A stretch of DNA of 64,000 nt from Ruminococcus flavefaciens (GCA_023663905.1 JAMPGO010000001.1:812002-876001); one strand, 5' to 3'. Shown: positions 1 through 8,857, counted from the stretch's first letter. Notes: generated by a model not told the origin, from the letters alone. Translations and numbers: made by a program.

Positions 1-273
1 AAAAAGGCTGTGTTTGTCCGCACGGATAAACCCGAGGGCAGTAAATTTCAGGTCGCATACTATCTGATAGACGGCGAGGAATATCCCTGCGTTTTTCCCC
101 GTGAATCGGGACTTGCATACAAAACAGACCGCACCTGCACAGTCTGGTACAGCAAAAGGCTGAAAAAAGTTTATGATATATGGGCGACCCTCACCTGCAT
201 TATCGGGCTTGCATTCAGTATTATGGCGGTTTATCTTTCGTTGCAGATACTTTCATTTGCAGCGGTTTATTAA
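1..273 (+). CDS. C-terminal part of a membrane protein of unknown function (5' end outside window)
   Basis: The frame is open to the first base of the window, so the real start lies upstream and about 90 residues are visible. They comprise a soluble, mixed beta-type region ending in a segment VWYSKRLKKVYD, then one clear hydrophobic segment (about 25 residues, roughly WATLTCIIGLAFSIMAVYL) and a short tail. The soluble part followed by a terminal membrane helix loosely recalls DUF3592-type proteins, but that is a guess from pattern only. The stop lies 17 bases before the ArsR gene start, so it may be the upstream member of that operon. No function is assigned. Confidence 0.45.
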   Translation, partial: KKAVFVRTDKPEGSKFQVAYYLIDGEEYPCVFPRESGLAYKTDRTCTVWYSKRLKKVYDIWATLTCIIGLAFSIMAVYLSLQILSFAAVY

Positions 274-290
274 AAAAAGGAGTGGTATAA

Positions 291-647
291 TTGGAGGAAA
301 TTTTTAACGATGAATATGACTGTGGCGGTCATCAGGATATAATTGACAAGGTGGCTAAGATTATGCCTGATGAATCCGTGCTGTATGATACGGCGGAGCT
401 TCTCAAGGTTTTCGGCGATTCAACAAGAATCCGCATTCTTTTTGTACTCGGGCAGAGCGAGATGTGCGTGTGCGATATTGCAAGGCTTTTGGGTATGACG
501 CAGTCTGCAATCTCTCACCAGCTCCGTGTGCTTAAACAGGCACGGCTTGTAAAGGCTCGCAGAGAGGGCAAGACGATTTTCTATTCCCTCTGCGACGCTC
601 ACGTTCAGAAAATCTTTTACTGCGCAATGGAACACGTTATGGAGTAA
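291..647 (+). CDS. ArsR/SmtB-family metal-sensing repressor, CadC-like
   Basis: A 118-residue winged-helix regulator of the ArsR/SmtB family. The recognition helix region is LGMTQSAISHQLRVLK. Metal-ligand positions of two known site types are present: an alpha3N-type thiolate site (Cys11 near the N-terminus plus Cys59 and Cys61 in MCVCD) and an alpha5-type site Asp102-x-His104-x10-His115-x2-Glu118 at the C-terminus. Both sets fall almost exactly where S. aureus CadC has them, which suggests response to Cd/Pb/Zn-like ions. The start is TTG behind AAGGAG at about 278; choosing it keeps Cys11. Known relatives dissociate from DNA when metal binds. The next gene is an amidohydrolase 6 bases away, not a metal pump, so the physiological target is unclear. 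Confidence 0.88.
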   Translation: MEEIFNDEYDCGGHQDIIDKVAKIMPDESVLYDTAELLKVFGDSTRIRILFVLGQSEMCVCDIARLLGMTQSAISHQLRVLKQARLVKARREGKTIFYSLCDAHVQKIFYCAMEHVME

Positions 648-653
648 GCGCCT

Positions 654-1496
654 ATGGAATACTTTGATTTTCACACTCACGCATTTACAGATACACTTGC
701 GGAGCGTGCAATGGCTTCGCTCACTCATACGGCTGAAACATCTGAAAATGCCGAAACAAGGGCAATTTCGCCCTGCACAGACGGTACTTTGCACGGACTT
801 GAAAAAATTATGGCGGAGTGCGGTATAAGCCGTGCTATGATACTTCCCATAGCCACAAAGCCATCCCAGCAGACCGCAATAAACAACTGGGCTTCGGAAA
901 TTACAGGTGGTGGAATTTTCTGTTGTGGTACGGTTCACCCTGATTCCGATGATATTTTTCAGGAGCTGGAGCGCATAAAACAGCTCGGACTTTACGGCAT
1001 AAAGTTTCATTCCGAGTATCAGCATTTCCGACCCGATGAAGAACGTATGATACCTGTCTATAAAAAAATCGCCGAACTCGGGCTTTTTGCGGTATTCCAC
1101 GGAGGCTGGGACCCTTTAAGCGGTGACGAGGTACTTGCCACGCCGAAAAGCTTTGCGAATATTGCGGAAAAAGTCCCTGAGCTGACAATAATTTCGGCTC
1201 ATCTCGGCGGAATGCTTATGTTTGACGACGTTGAGGAGTACATAGCGGGAAAATACGGCAATATCCTGTTCGATACGGGCATATTGTCGGGATATATCGG
1301 CGCAGAACAGCTGTTCAGGATTATAAAAACCCACGGAGCTGACAAAATCCTTTTCGGAAGCGACGCACCTTGGGATAATCCGCAGAATGAAATCGACCTG
1401 ATTGATTCTCTTCCGCTTAATTCCGAAGAAAAGGAACTTATTTTCCATAAAAATGCAGAGAATCTTCTGCAAAACTATTGCAAAATATCAGAATAG
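654..1496 (+). CDS. Amidohydrolase-2 family metal-dependent hydrolase
   Basis: A 280-residue TIM-barrel amidohydrolase (PF04909-like). Visible metal or active-site motifs are the N-terminal HTH triplet (FDFHTHAF), a mid-protein KFHSEYQH segment, FHGG, ISAHLGG and the late LFGSDAPWDNP, whose Asp is the usual catalytic base. Family members hydrolyse or decarboxylate cyclic and aromatic substrates; the substrate here cannot be read from sequence. There is no signal peptide, so it is cytoplasmic. It starts 6 bases after the ArsR gene and is probably co-transcribed with it. Its last codons overlap the promoter of the next gene. Confidence 0.8.
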   Translation: MEYFDFHTHAFTDTLAERAMASLTHTAETSENAETRAISPCTDGTLHGLEKIMAECGISRAMILPIATKPSQQTAINNWASEITGGGIFCCGTVHPDSDDIFQELERIKQLGLYGIKFHSEYQHFRPDEERMIPVYKKIAELGLFAVFHGGWDPLSGDEVLATPKSFANIAEKVPELTIISAHLGGMLMFDDVEEYIAGKYGNILFDTGILSGYIGAEQLFRIIKTHGADKILFGSDAPWDNPQNEIDLIDSLPLNSEEKELIFHKNAENLLQNYCKISE

Positions 1497-1506
1497 ATGA
1501 TATAAT
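1478..1506 (+). promoter_or_regulatory. Promoter of the cellobiose phosphorylase gene (TTGCAA-N17-TATAAT)
   Basis: TTGCAA at 1478-1483 and TATAAT at 1501-1506 are separated by 17 bases. The -35 box lies inside the 3' end of the amidohydrolase gene, so the phosphorylase has its own start of transcription. It belongs to a recurrent TTGCAA class in this window. Confidence 0.75.
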
Positions 1507-1557
1507 AAGATATTATTATGCTGTTTTGTCAATATACAGCAGAAGGAGTAGAAAATT

Positions 1558-3954
1558 ATGAACTATGGACATTTTGACCTTGAAAACAAGGAGTACGTGA
1601 TTACCAATCCTGCAACTCCTGCACCCTGGGCGAACTATCTCGGCGACCCTGAATACGGTGCAATGATTTCCAACAATGCCGCAGGCTACAGCTTTGTGAA
1701 GTCGGGCGCAAACGGACGTATCCTGCGTTACCGTTTCAATTCGGATATGGCTCTTCCGGGACGTTATATCTACATTCGTGACAATGCTGACGGCGACTAC
1801 TGGTCGGCATCGTGGCAGCCTGTCGGCAAACCGCTTGACCGGTACAAATCCGTATGCCGTCACGGTACAGCCTACACGGTTATTTCCGCTGAATACAAGG
1901 GCATAGGCTCGGAAGTCACCTACTATGTACCCTACGGCAAGACCTATGAAGTATGGCGAGCAAAGGTTACAAACAACTCCGATACAGAGCGTAAGCTTTC
2001 CGTTTACGGCTTCTGCGAGTTCACCAACGAAAACAACTATGAGCAGGACCAGGTTAACCTCCAGTATACGCTTTTTATCTCACGTACAAGCTTTGAGGAG
2101 AATAAAATCGTTCAGCATATCAACGAGAACGACGGCAAGGATGAGACAGGCTCGAATAATCAGGAGCGCTTCTTCGGTATGGTCGGAGCTGATATAACGG
2201 CTTACAACGGCTCTCTCAGCGATTTTATCGGCGCATACAGAACATATTCCAATCCGATTGCCGTTGAATCAGGCAAGTGCAACAACGGTCTGAACTACAA
2301 CTCCAATTCCTGCGGAGCTTTGCAGTCCGATATAACTCTTTCACCCGGCGAAACTCAGGAATTTATCTACATCGTCGGACAGAAGAACAATGCGCAGGCT
2401 ACAGCAATCCTCAACGAGTACAAGGCAGAGGGCAAGGTTGATTCCGAAATCGCTGAACTCAAGAATTACTGGCACACACAGCTCGGCAACTTCAAGGTAG
2501 AAACACCGTCGGCTGAATTTAACAATATGATTAACGTATGGAACGCTTACCAGTGCTTTATCACGTTTATCTGGTCAAGAGCGGCTTCGTTCATCTACTG
2601 CGGACTCCGCAACGGATACGGCTACCGTGATACTGTTCAGGATATTCAGGGTATCATTCACCTCGACCCTGAAATGGCTTGCGAGAAGATACGCTTTATG
2701 CTGTCGGCGCAGGTTGATAACGGCGGAGGACTTCCTCTTGTAAAATTCAACCACAATGCAGGTCACGAGAATACACCTGACGACCCTGAATACGTCAAGG
2801 AAACAGGTCATCCTTCATACCGTGCAGACGACGCACTCTGGCTCTTCCCGACAATTGTCAAGTATATCGGCGAATCGGGCAACAAGGCATTCCTTGATGA
2901 GGTTATCGTCTATGCAAACGGCGGTGAGGCTACGGTTTACGACCACCTCAAAAACGCAATCAGATTCTCAATGGAACACCTCGGCATACACGATATGCCC
3001 GCAGGTCTCCACGCAGACTGGAACGACTGTCTCAGACTTGGCGCAAAGGGCGAATCCACGTTCGTTGCATTCCAGCTCTACTACGCTATGGACGTTATCA
3101 GGGATATGGCGAAGTCCAGAGACGACAGCGATTATGTTGAATATATTGACGACGTACAGAAGAAGCTTGCCGAATCGCTTGAAAAATGCTGGGACGAGGA
3201 CAGATTTATCCGTGGAATCCGTGAGGACGGTGTAATCGTCGGCGCAAGGAAAGACCCCGAGGCAAATATGTGGCTCAATCCGCAGTCGTGGAGCGTAATT
3301 TCGGGCTTCGCAAGTGCTGAACAGGCTGACAAGGCAATGAACAGCGTACACGAAATACTCAACACTCCGTACGGCGCAAAGCTTCTCGAACCGCCCTACA
3401 AAGACCACTGGTTTGACGGCGCACTTATGCACATCTTCAACGACGATACCAAGGAAAACGGCGGTATCTTCTCGCAGTCGCAGGGCTGGCTTATTCTTGC
3501 CGAAGCTCTTATGGGTCACGGCAACCGTGCATTCGAGTATTTTATGGAAAGCTCACCTGCAAATATGAACGACAAGGCAGAAATCCGTGTTATGGAGCCT
3601 TACGTACACGGACAGTTCACGGAATCCAAGGCTTCACCGTTCGAGGGACGTTCTCACGTACACTGGCTTACGGGTACGGCTTCAACCGTAATGGTAGGCT
3701 GTGTTGAGGGTATCTGCGGTATGCGCCCCGATGCTGACGGACTTCTTGTTTCACCTTCAATCCCGTCGGAGTGGGACGGCTTCAGAATCGAGAAAAATTT
3801 CCGTGGCAAGAAGCTCAATATTACTGTTGACAACTCCGCTCACGTTGAATCGGGAGTTAAGGAAATCACACTCAACGGCGAAAAGCTCGGCGGAAATTAT
3901 ATCCCTGCCGACAAGCTTGCTGATACAAACGACATCACAGTAGTTCTCGGCTAA
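1558..3954 (+). CDS. Cellobiose phosphorylase, GH94
   Basis: A 798-residue GH94 inverting phosphorylase, close to the ~810 residues usual for cellobiose phosphorylases. The N-terminal beta-sandwich begins with the family signature (FDLENKEYVITNPATPAPWANYLG), followed by the (alpha/alpha)6 barrel. The general acid is Asp490 in HADWNDC, the same number as in the Cellvibrio gilvus enzyme. It would convert cellobiose plus phosphate to glucose 1-phosphate and glucose in the cytoplasm, saving one ATP per disaccharide. There is no signal peptide. RBS AAGGAG sits before the ATG. The specificity call (cellobiose rather than chitobiose or cellodextrin) rests on overall resemblance and the short, single-module length. 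It is monocistronic, with its own promoter and terminator. Confidence 0.9.
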   Translation: MNYGHFDLENKEYVITNPATPAPWANYLGDPEYGAMISNNAAGYSFVKSGANGRILRYRFNSDMALPGRYIYIRDNADGDYWSASWQPVGKPLDRYKSVCRHGTAYTVISAEYKGIGSEVTYYVPYGKTYEVWRAKVTNNSDTERKLSVYGFCEFTNENNYEQDQVNLQYTLFISRTSFEENKIVQHINENDGKDETGSNNQERFFGMVGADITAYNGSLSDFIGAYRTYSNPIAVESGKCNNGLNYNSNSCGALQSDITLSPGETQEFIYIVGQKNNAQATAILNEYKAEGKVDSEIAELKNYWHTQLGNFKVETPSAEFNNMINVWNAYQCFITFIWSRAASFIYCGLRNGYGYRDTVQDIQGIIHLDPEMACEKIRFMLSAQVDNGGGLPLVKFNHNAGHENTPDDPEYVKETGHPSYRADDALWLFPTIVKYIGESGNKAFLDEVIVYANGGEATVYDHLKNAIRFSMEHLGIHDMPAGLHADWNDCLRLGAKGESTFVAFQLYYAMDVIRDMAKSRDDSDYVEYIDDVQKKLAESLEKCWDEDRFIRGIREDGVIVGARKDPEANMWLNPQSWSVISGFASAEQADKAMNSVHEILNTPYGAKLLEPPYKDHWFDGALMHIFNDDTKENGGIFSQSQGWLILAEALMGHGNRAFEYFMESSPANMNDKAEIRVMEPYVHGQFTESKASPFEGRSHVHWLTGTASTVMVGCVEGICGMRPDADGLLVSPSIPSEWDGFRIEKNFRGKKLNITVDNSAHVESGVKEITLNGEKLGGNYIPADKLADTNDITVVLG

Positions 3955-3962
3955 AAATCAAA

Positions 3963-3990
3963 AGTCCGGATTTATCGTCCGGGCTTTTTT
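3963..3990 (+). terminator. Intrinsic terminator of the GH94 gene
   Basis: Arms AGTCCGGA (3963-3970) and TCCGGGCT (3978-3985) pair with one G-U, loop of 7, followed by a run of T to 3990. Confidence 0.85.
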
Positions 3991-4021
3991 ATAAAAAAAG
4001 AGGGACTGTAAAAGTCCCTCT
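3991..4021 (-). terminator. Intrinsic terminator of the rubrerythrin operon
   Basis: Arms AGAGGGACT (3999-4007) and AGTCCCTCT (4013-4021) with a 5-base loop. Read on the minus strand the hairpin is followed by a U run (the A run at 3993-3999 on the plus strand). It lies back to back with the GH94 terminator. Confidence 0.85.
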
Positions 4022-4034
4022 GCTTATCTATGGA

Positions 4035-4592
4035 TTAGCCGAAGTATCTCTTGAGGAGACCCTCGAAAGCCTTGCCGTGGCGAGCCTCATCCTTAGCCAT
4101 TTCGTGTACTGTATCGTGGATAGCGTCGAGGTTGAGTTCCTTAGCTCTCTTTGCAAGTGCAAGCTTGCCCTCTGTTGCGCCGTGTTCTGCTGCAACTCTC
4201 TTTTCGAGGTTTTCTTTTGTGGAAGAAGAAACGACATCGCCGAGAAGTTCAGCAAACTTTGCAGCGTGTTCAGCTTCCTCGTAAGCAGCCTTTTCCCAGT
4301 AGAGACCGATTTCGGGATAGCCCTCTCTGAAAGCGACTCTTGCCATAGCGAGATACATACCAACCTCTGTGCATTCGCCAGAGAAGTTAGCCTTGAGACC
4401 TTCAATAATCTCAGTATCTGTAACAGCCTTTGCAACTCCTACTTCGTGTTCACAGGCAAAAACAAGACCGCCTGCGTTATCTTCTTCCTTCTTGATGAAC
4501 TTTGAGCCGGGAACTCCGCACTGCGGGCATTTCTCGGGAGCTTCATCGCCCTCGTGAACATATCCGCAAACAGGACAAACATATTTAGCCAT
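4035..4592 (-). CDS. Reverse rubrerythrin (rubredoxin domain first)
   Basis: A 185-residue rubrerythrin in the reversed order. The N-terminal rubredoxin-type iron site has CPVCG (Cys6, Cys9) and CPQCG near residues 22-25. The four-helix ferritin-like di-iron domain follows, with ExxH-type ligands in [12 protein letters not shown] and [12 protein letters not shown]. Clostridial enzymes of this order reduce hydrogen peroxide and oxygen with electrons from NADH through rubredoxin-type carriers, protecting strict anaerobes. It follows the NRDD-like gene by 31 bases and is probably co-transcribed from the promoter at 4964-4992. Confidence 0.92.
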   Translation of the reverse strand: MAKYVCPVCGYVHEGDEAPEKCPQCGVPGSKFIKKEEDNAGGLVFACEHEVGVAKAVTDTEIIEGLKANFSGECTEVGMYLAMARVAFREGYPEIGLYWEKAAYEEAEHAAKFAELLGDVVSSSTKENLEKRVAAEHGATEGKLALAKRAKELNLDAIHDTVHEMAKDEARHGKAFEGLLKRYFG

Positions 4593-4623
4593 AATAAATT
4601 ACCTCCATAATAATATTTTTGTA

Positions 4624-4887
4624 TTAAACCGTGTGCTTCACTCTGTCGTGTTCCTCTGCACGCTTGCCGTTATTGAAGCGGTCAAGAGTGCCGACGAGGT
4701 ATCCCGTGATACGTCTTACACGGTCAAAAGGAATATCAGCGAACTCAAATTTCAGGTCAACAAAATCACCATCGGCAGTGACAGTCATTTCCCTGATAAC
4801 CCTGTTGCTGTATTTCTTTTCGCCATAAGCCTTATAAGCGTCAATCTCTTCCTGCGGAAGGGATTCGCCGATAACATTAACCCTCAT
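4624..4887 (-). CDS. Small NRDD-like protein (C-terminal segment of anaerobic ribonucleotide reductase)
   Basis: An 87-residue protein whose second half (RRITGYLVGTLDRFNNGKR, then AEEHDRVKH) resembles the segment after the cysteines near the C-terminus of class III ribonucleotide reductase NrdD (GYL...WN.GK..E...R). It has no cysteine, glycyl-radical motif or barrel, so it cannot be a reductase. Stand-alone proteins of this kind occur in Clostridia and are usually auto-annotated as anaerobic ribonucleoside-triphosphate reductase. First gene of a two-gene operon with reverse rubrerythrin, which suggests a link to oxygen damage. The leader carries a 20-bp palindrome. The similarity is from memory of the family, not from a search. 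Confidence 0.6.
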   Translation of the reverse strand: MRVNVIGESLPQEEIDAYKAYGEKKYSNRVIREMTVTADGDFVDLKFEFADIPFDRVRRITGYLVGTLDRFNNGKRAEEHDRVKHTV

Positions 4888-4928
4888 ATATGTACCTCTG
4901 AATATATTTTTGACTAATTTGCATATTT

Positions 4929-4948
4929 TTCAGATTCCGGAAACTGAA
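4929..4948 (-). promoter_or_regulatory. 20-bp palindrome in the leader of the NRDD-like/rubrerythrin operon
   Basis: TTCAGATTCCGGAAACTGAA is symmetric except for one base pair. It lies just downstream of the expected transcription start (about 4956, minus strand) and 41 bases before the ATG, a usual place for a repressor operator. It does not match PerR, Rex or Fur boxes as I know them. Confidence 0.5.
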
Positions 4949-4963
4949 TTTGTTAGTGATTAT

Positions 4964-4992
4964 ATTATATCACCTCATATAAATTTTGTCAA
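4964..4992 (-). promoter_or_regulatory. Promoter of the NRDD-like/reverse rubrerythrin operon
   Basis: On the minus strand TTGACA (4992-4987) and TATAAT (4969-4964), 17-base spacer: a full consensus housekeeping promoter. Confidence 0.85.
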
Positions 4993-5048
4993 TAGAGAAT
5001 TTTTTTAATAAGTTTGTATGACAAAACAAAAGTATTTATAAATTTTAT

Positions 5049-5077
5049 TTGACATATAATTGATAATATGGTATAAT
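5049..5077 (+). promoter_or_regulatory. Promoter of uppP
   Basis: TTGACA at 5049-5054 and TATAAT at 5072-5077 with 17 bases between: full consensus. An ATG at 5076 lies inside the -10 box and so cannot be the uppP start. Confidence 0.88.
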
Positions 5078-5108
5078 GATTATTAGTTTTTACAGAGAGG
5101 AAAATGGT

Positions 5109-5981
5109 ATGGTCTGGGAATTTATCAAATCTTTTATATTGGGTATCGTCGAGGGCATAACAGAATGGCTTCCCGTCAGCAGTACGGGTCATCTCATTCT
5201 CGTTGACGAATTTCTTCACCTCAGCGTGAGCGACAATGCGGAAGTAAACGATTCGTTCATAAGTATGTTCAATGTCGTGATTCAGCTCGGTGCGATTATT
5301 GCGGTAGTAATAATCTTCTGGAAGAAGCTGTTTCCGTTCGGCAAAGAAAACAATGCTCATCCGCTTAAAAAGGACGGCTTCGGAGCGTATATCAAGAAAG
5401 ATATTATGCAGATGTGGTTCAAGGTCGTGGTTGCGTGCGTACCTGCCGCCGTTGTGGGTGTAATTCTTGACGACTGGATTGATGAGCATTTCTATAACCC
5501 TTGGGTCGTCGCCCTCGCACTCATAATTTTCGGTATTGCGTTTATCGTTGTGGAGAACTGGAATAAGAACAGGAAGCCTAAAGTCAATTCAATCGGCGAG
5601 CTTACATATCAGACGGCGCTGATTATCGGCGCATTCCAGCTTATCGCCGCACTTTTTCCCGGAACATCACGTTCAGGAGCGACAATCGTCGGGGCATTGC
5701 TTATCGGAGTATCAAGAACAGTTGCAGCGGAGTTCACGTTCTATCTTGCCGTGCCTGTAATGTTCGGTGCAAGTCTGCTGAAGCTTATAAAATACGACGG
5801 CGGATTTGACGGCGCACAGCTCGGAATACTTGCGGTCGGTATGATTACAGCGTTCGTCGTATCGATTTTCGTAATCAAGTTCCTTATGGACTACATCAAA
5901 AAGCACGATTTCAAGGTGTTCGGCTGGTACAGAATAGTACTGGGTATACTCGTTCTCGGCTATTTCGCATTAATAAAATAA
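5109..5981 (+). CDS. uppP: Undecaprenyl-diphosphatase UppP (BacA type)
   Basis: A 290-residue polytopic membrane enzyme that dephosphorylates undecaprenyl diphosphate so that the lipid carrier can be reused in peptidoglycan synthesis; extra copies give bacitracin resistance in relatives. Both family signatures are present: EGITEWLPVSSTGH near the N-terminus (catalytic Glu region) and FPGTSRSGATI around residue 185. About eight hydrophobic segments are visible. The ATG at 5109 is chosen because it follows AGAGAGGA at the right distance and the promoter overlaps the earlier in-frame ATG. Single-gene unit with its own promoter and terminator. Confidence 0.95.
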   Translation: MVWEFIKSFILGIVEGITEWLPVSSTGHLILVDEFLHLSVSDNAEVNDSFISMFNVVIQLGAIIAVVIIFWKKLFPFGKENNAHPLKKDGFGAYIKKDIMQMWFKVVVACVPAAVVGVILDDWIDEHFYNPWVVALALIIFGIAFIVVENWNKNRKPKVNSIGELTYQTALIIGAFQLIAALFPGTSRSGATIVGALLIGVSRTVAAEFTFYLAVPVMFGASLLKLIKYDGGFDGAQLGILAVGMITAFVVSIFVIKFLMDYIKKHDFKVFGWYRIVLGILVLGYFALIK

Positions 5982-5986
5982 ACAGG

Positions 5987-6014
5987 AGCGGACAGAAATT
6001 TGTCCGCTTTTTTT
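5987..6014 (+). terminator. Intrinsic terminator of uppP
   Basis: Arms AGCGGACA (5987-5994) and TGTCCGCT (6001-6008), 6-base loop, then seven T. Confidence 0.9.
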
Positions 6015-6025
6015 ATAAAAAACTA

Positions 6026-6054
6026 TTGCAAAACGTGGGAATATTTGTTATAAT
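6026..6054 (+). promoter_or_regulatory. Promoter of the GH3 gene (TTGCAA class)
   Basis: TTGCAA at 6026-6031 and TATAAT at 6049-6054, spacer 17. Confidence 0.8.
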
Positions 6055-6093
6055 TGTAGTATCTGATTATGTTATGAAATGAGGCAATGTTTT

Positions 6094-8853
6094 ATGAAAA
6101 AGGTACTTGACTGGGAGAAATATATACAGCTTGCTTCCGAAACCGTTGCGGAGGGCATTGTTATGCTCAGGAACGACAATTCCGCACTTCCGCTGAAAAA
6201 GGATGAGATTATCTCGGTTTTCGGGCGCATTCAGCTTCATTACTATAAAAGCGGTACAGGCTCGGGCGGAATGGTGAATGTCTCGAAAGTCACGGGCATT
6301 ATTGACGGCTTGCTTGAATCGGGCATTCAGCTCAACGAGGAGCTTCTTGACGTGTACAGAAAATGGGACAGTGAAAATCCGTTCGATGTCGGCAGAGGCT
6401 GGGGAACAGAACCGTGGGCGCAGGCGGAAATGCCGTTGAATGATGATTTGGTAAGAAAATCCGCAGAAAAGGGCGGTACTGCGATAGTAATCATCGGCAG
6501 AACGGCAGGCGAGGAGCAGGACGCTAAGCCCGAGCAGGGTTCATTTCTGCTGACGGAGCTTGAAAAGGATATGCTTGTAAAAGTGCGTCGTGAATTTAAA
6601 AAAGTAATTGTTTTACTCAACGTCGGCGGATTGATTGACCTGAATTTTATTGAAGATTGCAAACCCGACGCACTTCTTTACGTGTGGCAGGGCGGAATGA
6701 CAGGCGGAACAGGTACGGCAATGGTGCTGACTGGAGCGGTATCGCCGTCGGGAAAACTGCCTGATACAATCGCATATAACATAGCTGACTATCCTGCGCA
6801 CAAATATTTCGGCGACCGCACAAAGAACTGCTACGCAGAGGATATTTACGTCGGCTACAGGTATTTTGATACATTCGCACCCGAAAAAGTGCGTTATCCT
6901 TTCGGCTACGGCTTATCGTACACGACTTTTGAAATAACTGCTGATAATTCCGTTATTTTTGATAAAAGCAGGACTGGCGAGAGATTTGAAATATGCGTGA
7001 AAAATACAGGCGAATACAGCGGTAAGGAAGTCGTTATGCTGTATGTTGAGAAACCGCAGGGCAGACTTGGTCAGCCGAAAAGGATGCTTTGCGGATTTGA
7101 GAAAACCAAAACTCTTGCGCCGGGTGAATCGCAGAATCTTGTAATTGACATATGGCTTGATAATATAGCTTCCTACGATGATTCAGGCATTACAGGCTAC
7201 AAAAACTGCTGGGTACTTGAGCAGGGCGAGTATAAATTTTATATTGAAAATGCCCGAAAAGTTGTTAGCAGCAGTATTGAAATAAGCGAAACGCAACAGG
7301 TTAAGCAGTGCGCTCAGGCACTTGCACCTGTCGAGCCGTTTGAGCGTATGGCGAATCACGGCGGACTTGTATTTGAACCCGTGCCGTTAAGTGAGGTTGA
7401 CGAGAGCGCAAGGCGTACAGAGAATCTTCCCGAGGAACTCGAATACACAGGCGATAAGGGCATAAAGCTTGCGGACGTTTATTCGGGTGCGAATACTATG
7501 GATGAATTTATAGCCCAGCTCAGCGACGAGGATTTGTCCTGTATCATTCGTGGCGAGGGTATGGGAAGCCCGAGAGTTACGGCAGGAACGGCGAGTGCGT
7601 TCGGCGGAGTATCGGACAGTCTCACGTCTTACGGCATACCGTCAGCCTGCTGTGCGGACGGTCCTTCGGGAATGCGCCTTGACTGCGGAACAAAGGCATT
7701 CAGTCTGCCGAACGGTACGCTTATCGCCTCCACGTTCAACAAGGAGCTTGTTGAGAAACTGTTTGAGCTTCTGGGACTTGAAATGGCGGTAAACAGGGTT
7801 GATACGCTTCTCGGTCCTGGAATGAACATCCACCGCCATCCTCTCAACGGACGTAATTTCGAGTATTTCTCCGAAGACCCGTATCTTACAGGCGCAATGG
7901 CTTCTGCTGAACTCTGTGGACTTCACAAGGCAGGAGTTACAGGTACTGTCAAGCACTTCTGTGCGAATAATCAGGAGACGAACAGGCATTTTCTTGAATC
8001 CGTTGTATCTGAAAGGGCATTGCGTGAAATTTATCTCAAAGGCTTTGAAATCGCCGTAAAAGAGGGCGGAGCTGACAGCATTATGACTACTTACGGCAGT
8101 ATCAACGGCTTGTGGACTGCGGGAAGCTACGACCTCTGCACGCAGATTCTCCGCCGTGAGTGGAACTACACGGGCATTACTATGACGGACTGGTGGGCGC
8201 ATATCAACAGACGTGGCGGTGAACCCGATATGGTTGATTTTTCGGCAATGGCAATGGCGCAGAATGATTTGTATATGGTCTGTGCCGACTGCGTGGACAA
8301 TGATGACAATACGCTGGAGAGCCTTGCTTCGGGCGATTTGAAGCGTGCCGAACTTCAGAGGAATGCAAGGAATATCTGTAATTTCCTGCTTCACACAAAT
8401 GCGCTCAGGCGACTTATGGGAACAGCTGACGAGATTGAGATAATCAACAGAAGTGCGGAGGATATGCCGTCGGACAAGCCTGTTGAGTACCACGAATTTG
8501 ATGATAACTTCACGCTTGATTTGAGAGATGTGAAATCGGAAAAGGGCAGTGATTACAGCTTCGGTCTGATTGTCAGCAATCCGGGCTGGTATAAGCTTAC
8601 CGTCACGGCTTCGTCAACACAGAGCGAGCTTGCGCAGATACCGCTGACGGTATTCACAATGGGTACGGCGAACGCTGTCTTTACGTGGAACGGCACGGAC
8701 GGCAAGCCTGTATCGTTCACAAAGGAAATCCCGATGTTCTCGCATTTCACAGCCGTAAGACTTTACTTTGCCCAGAACGGACTTGACCTGATAAGCATAA
8801 GCTTCGAGCGCACGGACAGGGAAGTAAATCCCACGGAACTTGTTGAGGAGTGA
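6094..8853 (+). CDS. GH3 beta-glucosidase with swapped domain order
   Basis: A 919-residue glycoside hydrolase of family 3. The usual C-terminal (alpha/beta)6 domain and an Fn3-like domain come first (about residues 10-400, with WQGGMTGGTGTA and PFGYGLSYT), and the usual N-terminal TIM barrel comes second (about 470-790, with DGPSGMR, GPGMNIHRHPLNGRNFEYFSEDP and VKHFCANNQE). The catalytic nucleophile is Asp699 in TMTDWW. This reversed order is known for Butyrivibrio and Ruminococcus beta-glucosidases. No signal peptide, so it hydrolyses imported cellobiose or cellodextrins. The start is set at 6094 because GAGG precedes it properly; an ATG 15 bases earlier has no RBS. The ArsC-like gene follows after 4 bases. 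Confidence 0.9.
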   Translation: MKKVLDWEKYIQLASETVAEGIVMLRNDNSALPLKKDEIISVFGRIQLHYYKSGTGSGGMVNVSKVTGIIDGLLESGIQLNEELLDVYRKWDSENPFDVGRGWGTEPWAQAEMPLNDDLVRKSAEKGGTAIVIIGRTAGEEQDAKPEQGSFLLTELEKDMLVKVRREFKKVIVLLNVGGLIDLNFIEDCKPDALLYVWQGGMTGGTGTAMVLTGAVSPSGKLPDTIAYNIADYPAHKYFGDRTKNCYAEDIYVGYRYFDTFAPEKVRYPFGYGLSYTTFEITADNSVIFDKSRTGERFEICVKNTGEYSGKEVVMLYVEKPQGRLGQPKRMLCGFEKTKTLAPGESQNLVIDIWLDNIASYDDSGITGYKNCWVLEQGEYKFYIENARKVVSSSIEISETQQVKQCAQALAPVEPFERMANHGGLVFEPVPLSEVDESARRTENLPEELEYTGDKGIKLADVYSGANTMDEFIAQLSDEDLSCIIRGEGMGSPRVTAGTASAFGGVSDSLTSYGIPSACCADGPSGMRLDCGTKAFSLPNGTLIASTFNKELVEKLFELLGLEMAVNRVDTLLGPGMNIHRHPLNGRNFEYFSEDPYLTGAMASAELCGLHKAGVTGTVKHFCANNQETNRHFLESVVSERALREIYLKGFEIAVKEGGADSIMTTYGSINGLWTAGSYDLCTQILRREWNYTGITMTDWWAHINRRGGEPDMVDFSAMAMAQNDLYMVCADCVDNDDNTLESLASGDLKRAELQRNARNICNFLLHTNALRRLMGTADEIEIINRSAEDMPSDKPVEYHEFDDNFTLDLRDVKSEKGSDYSFGLIVSNPGWYKLTVTASSTQSELAQIPLTVFTMGTANAVFTWNGTDGKPVSFTKEIPMFSHFTAVRLYFAQNGLDLISISFERTDREVNPTELVEE

Positions 8854-8857
8854 TTAT

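Noticed and set aside
5076..5108. Longer uppP with start at 5076
   Set aside because: The ATG lies in the -10 box of the uppP promoter and lacks an RBS.
7642..8493. 283-codon minus-strand frame opposite the GH3 gene
   Set aside because: Shadow of a well-supported coding region; product has no recognisable features.
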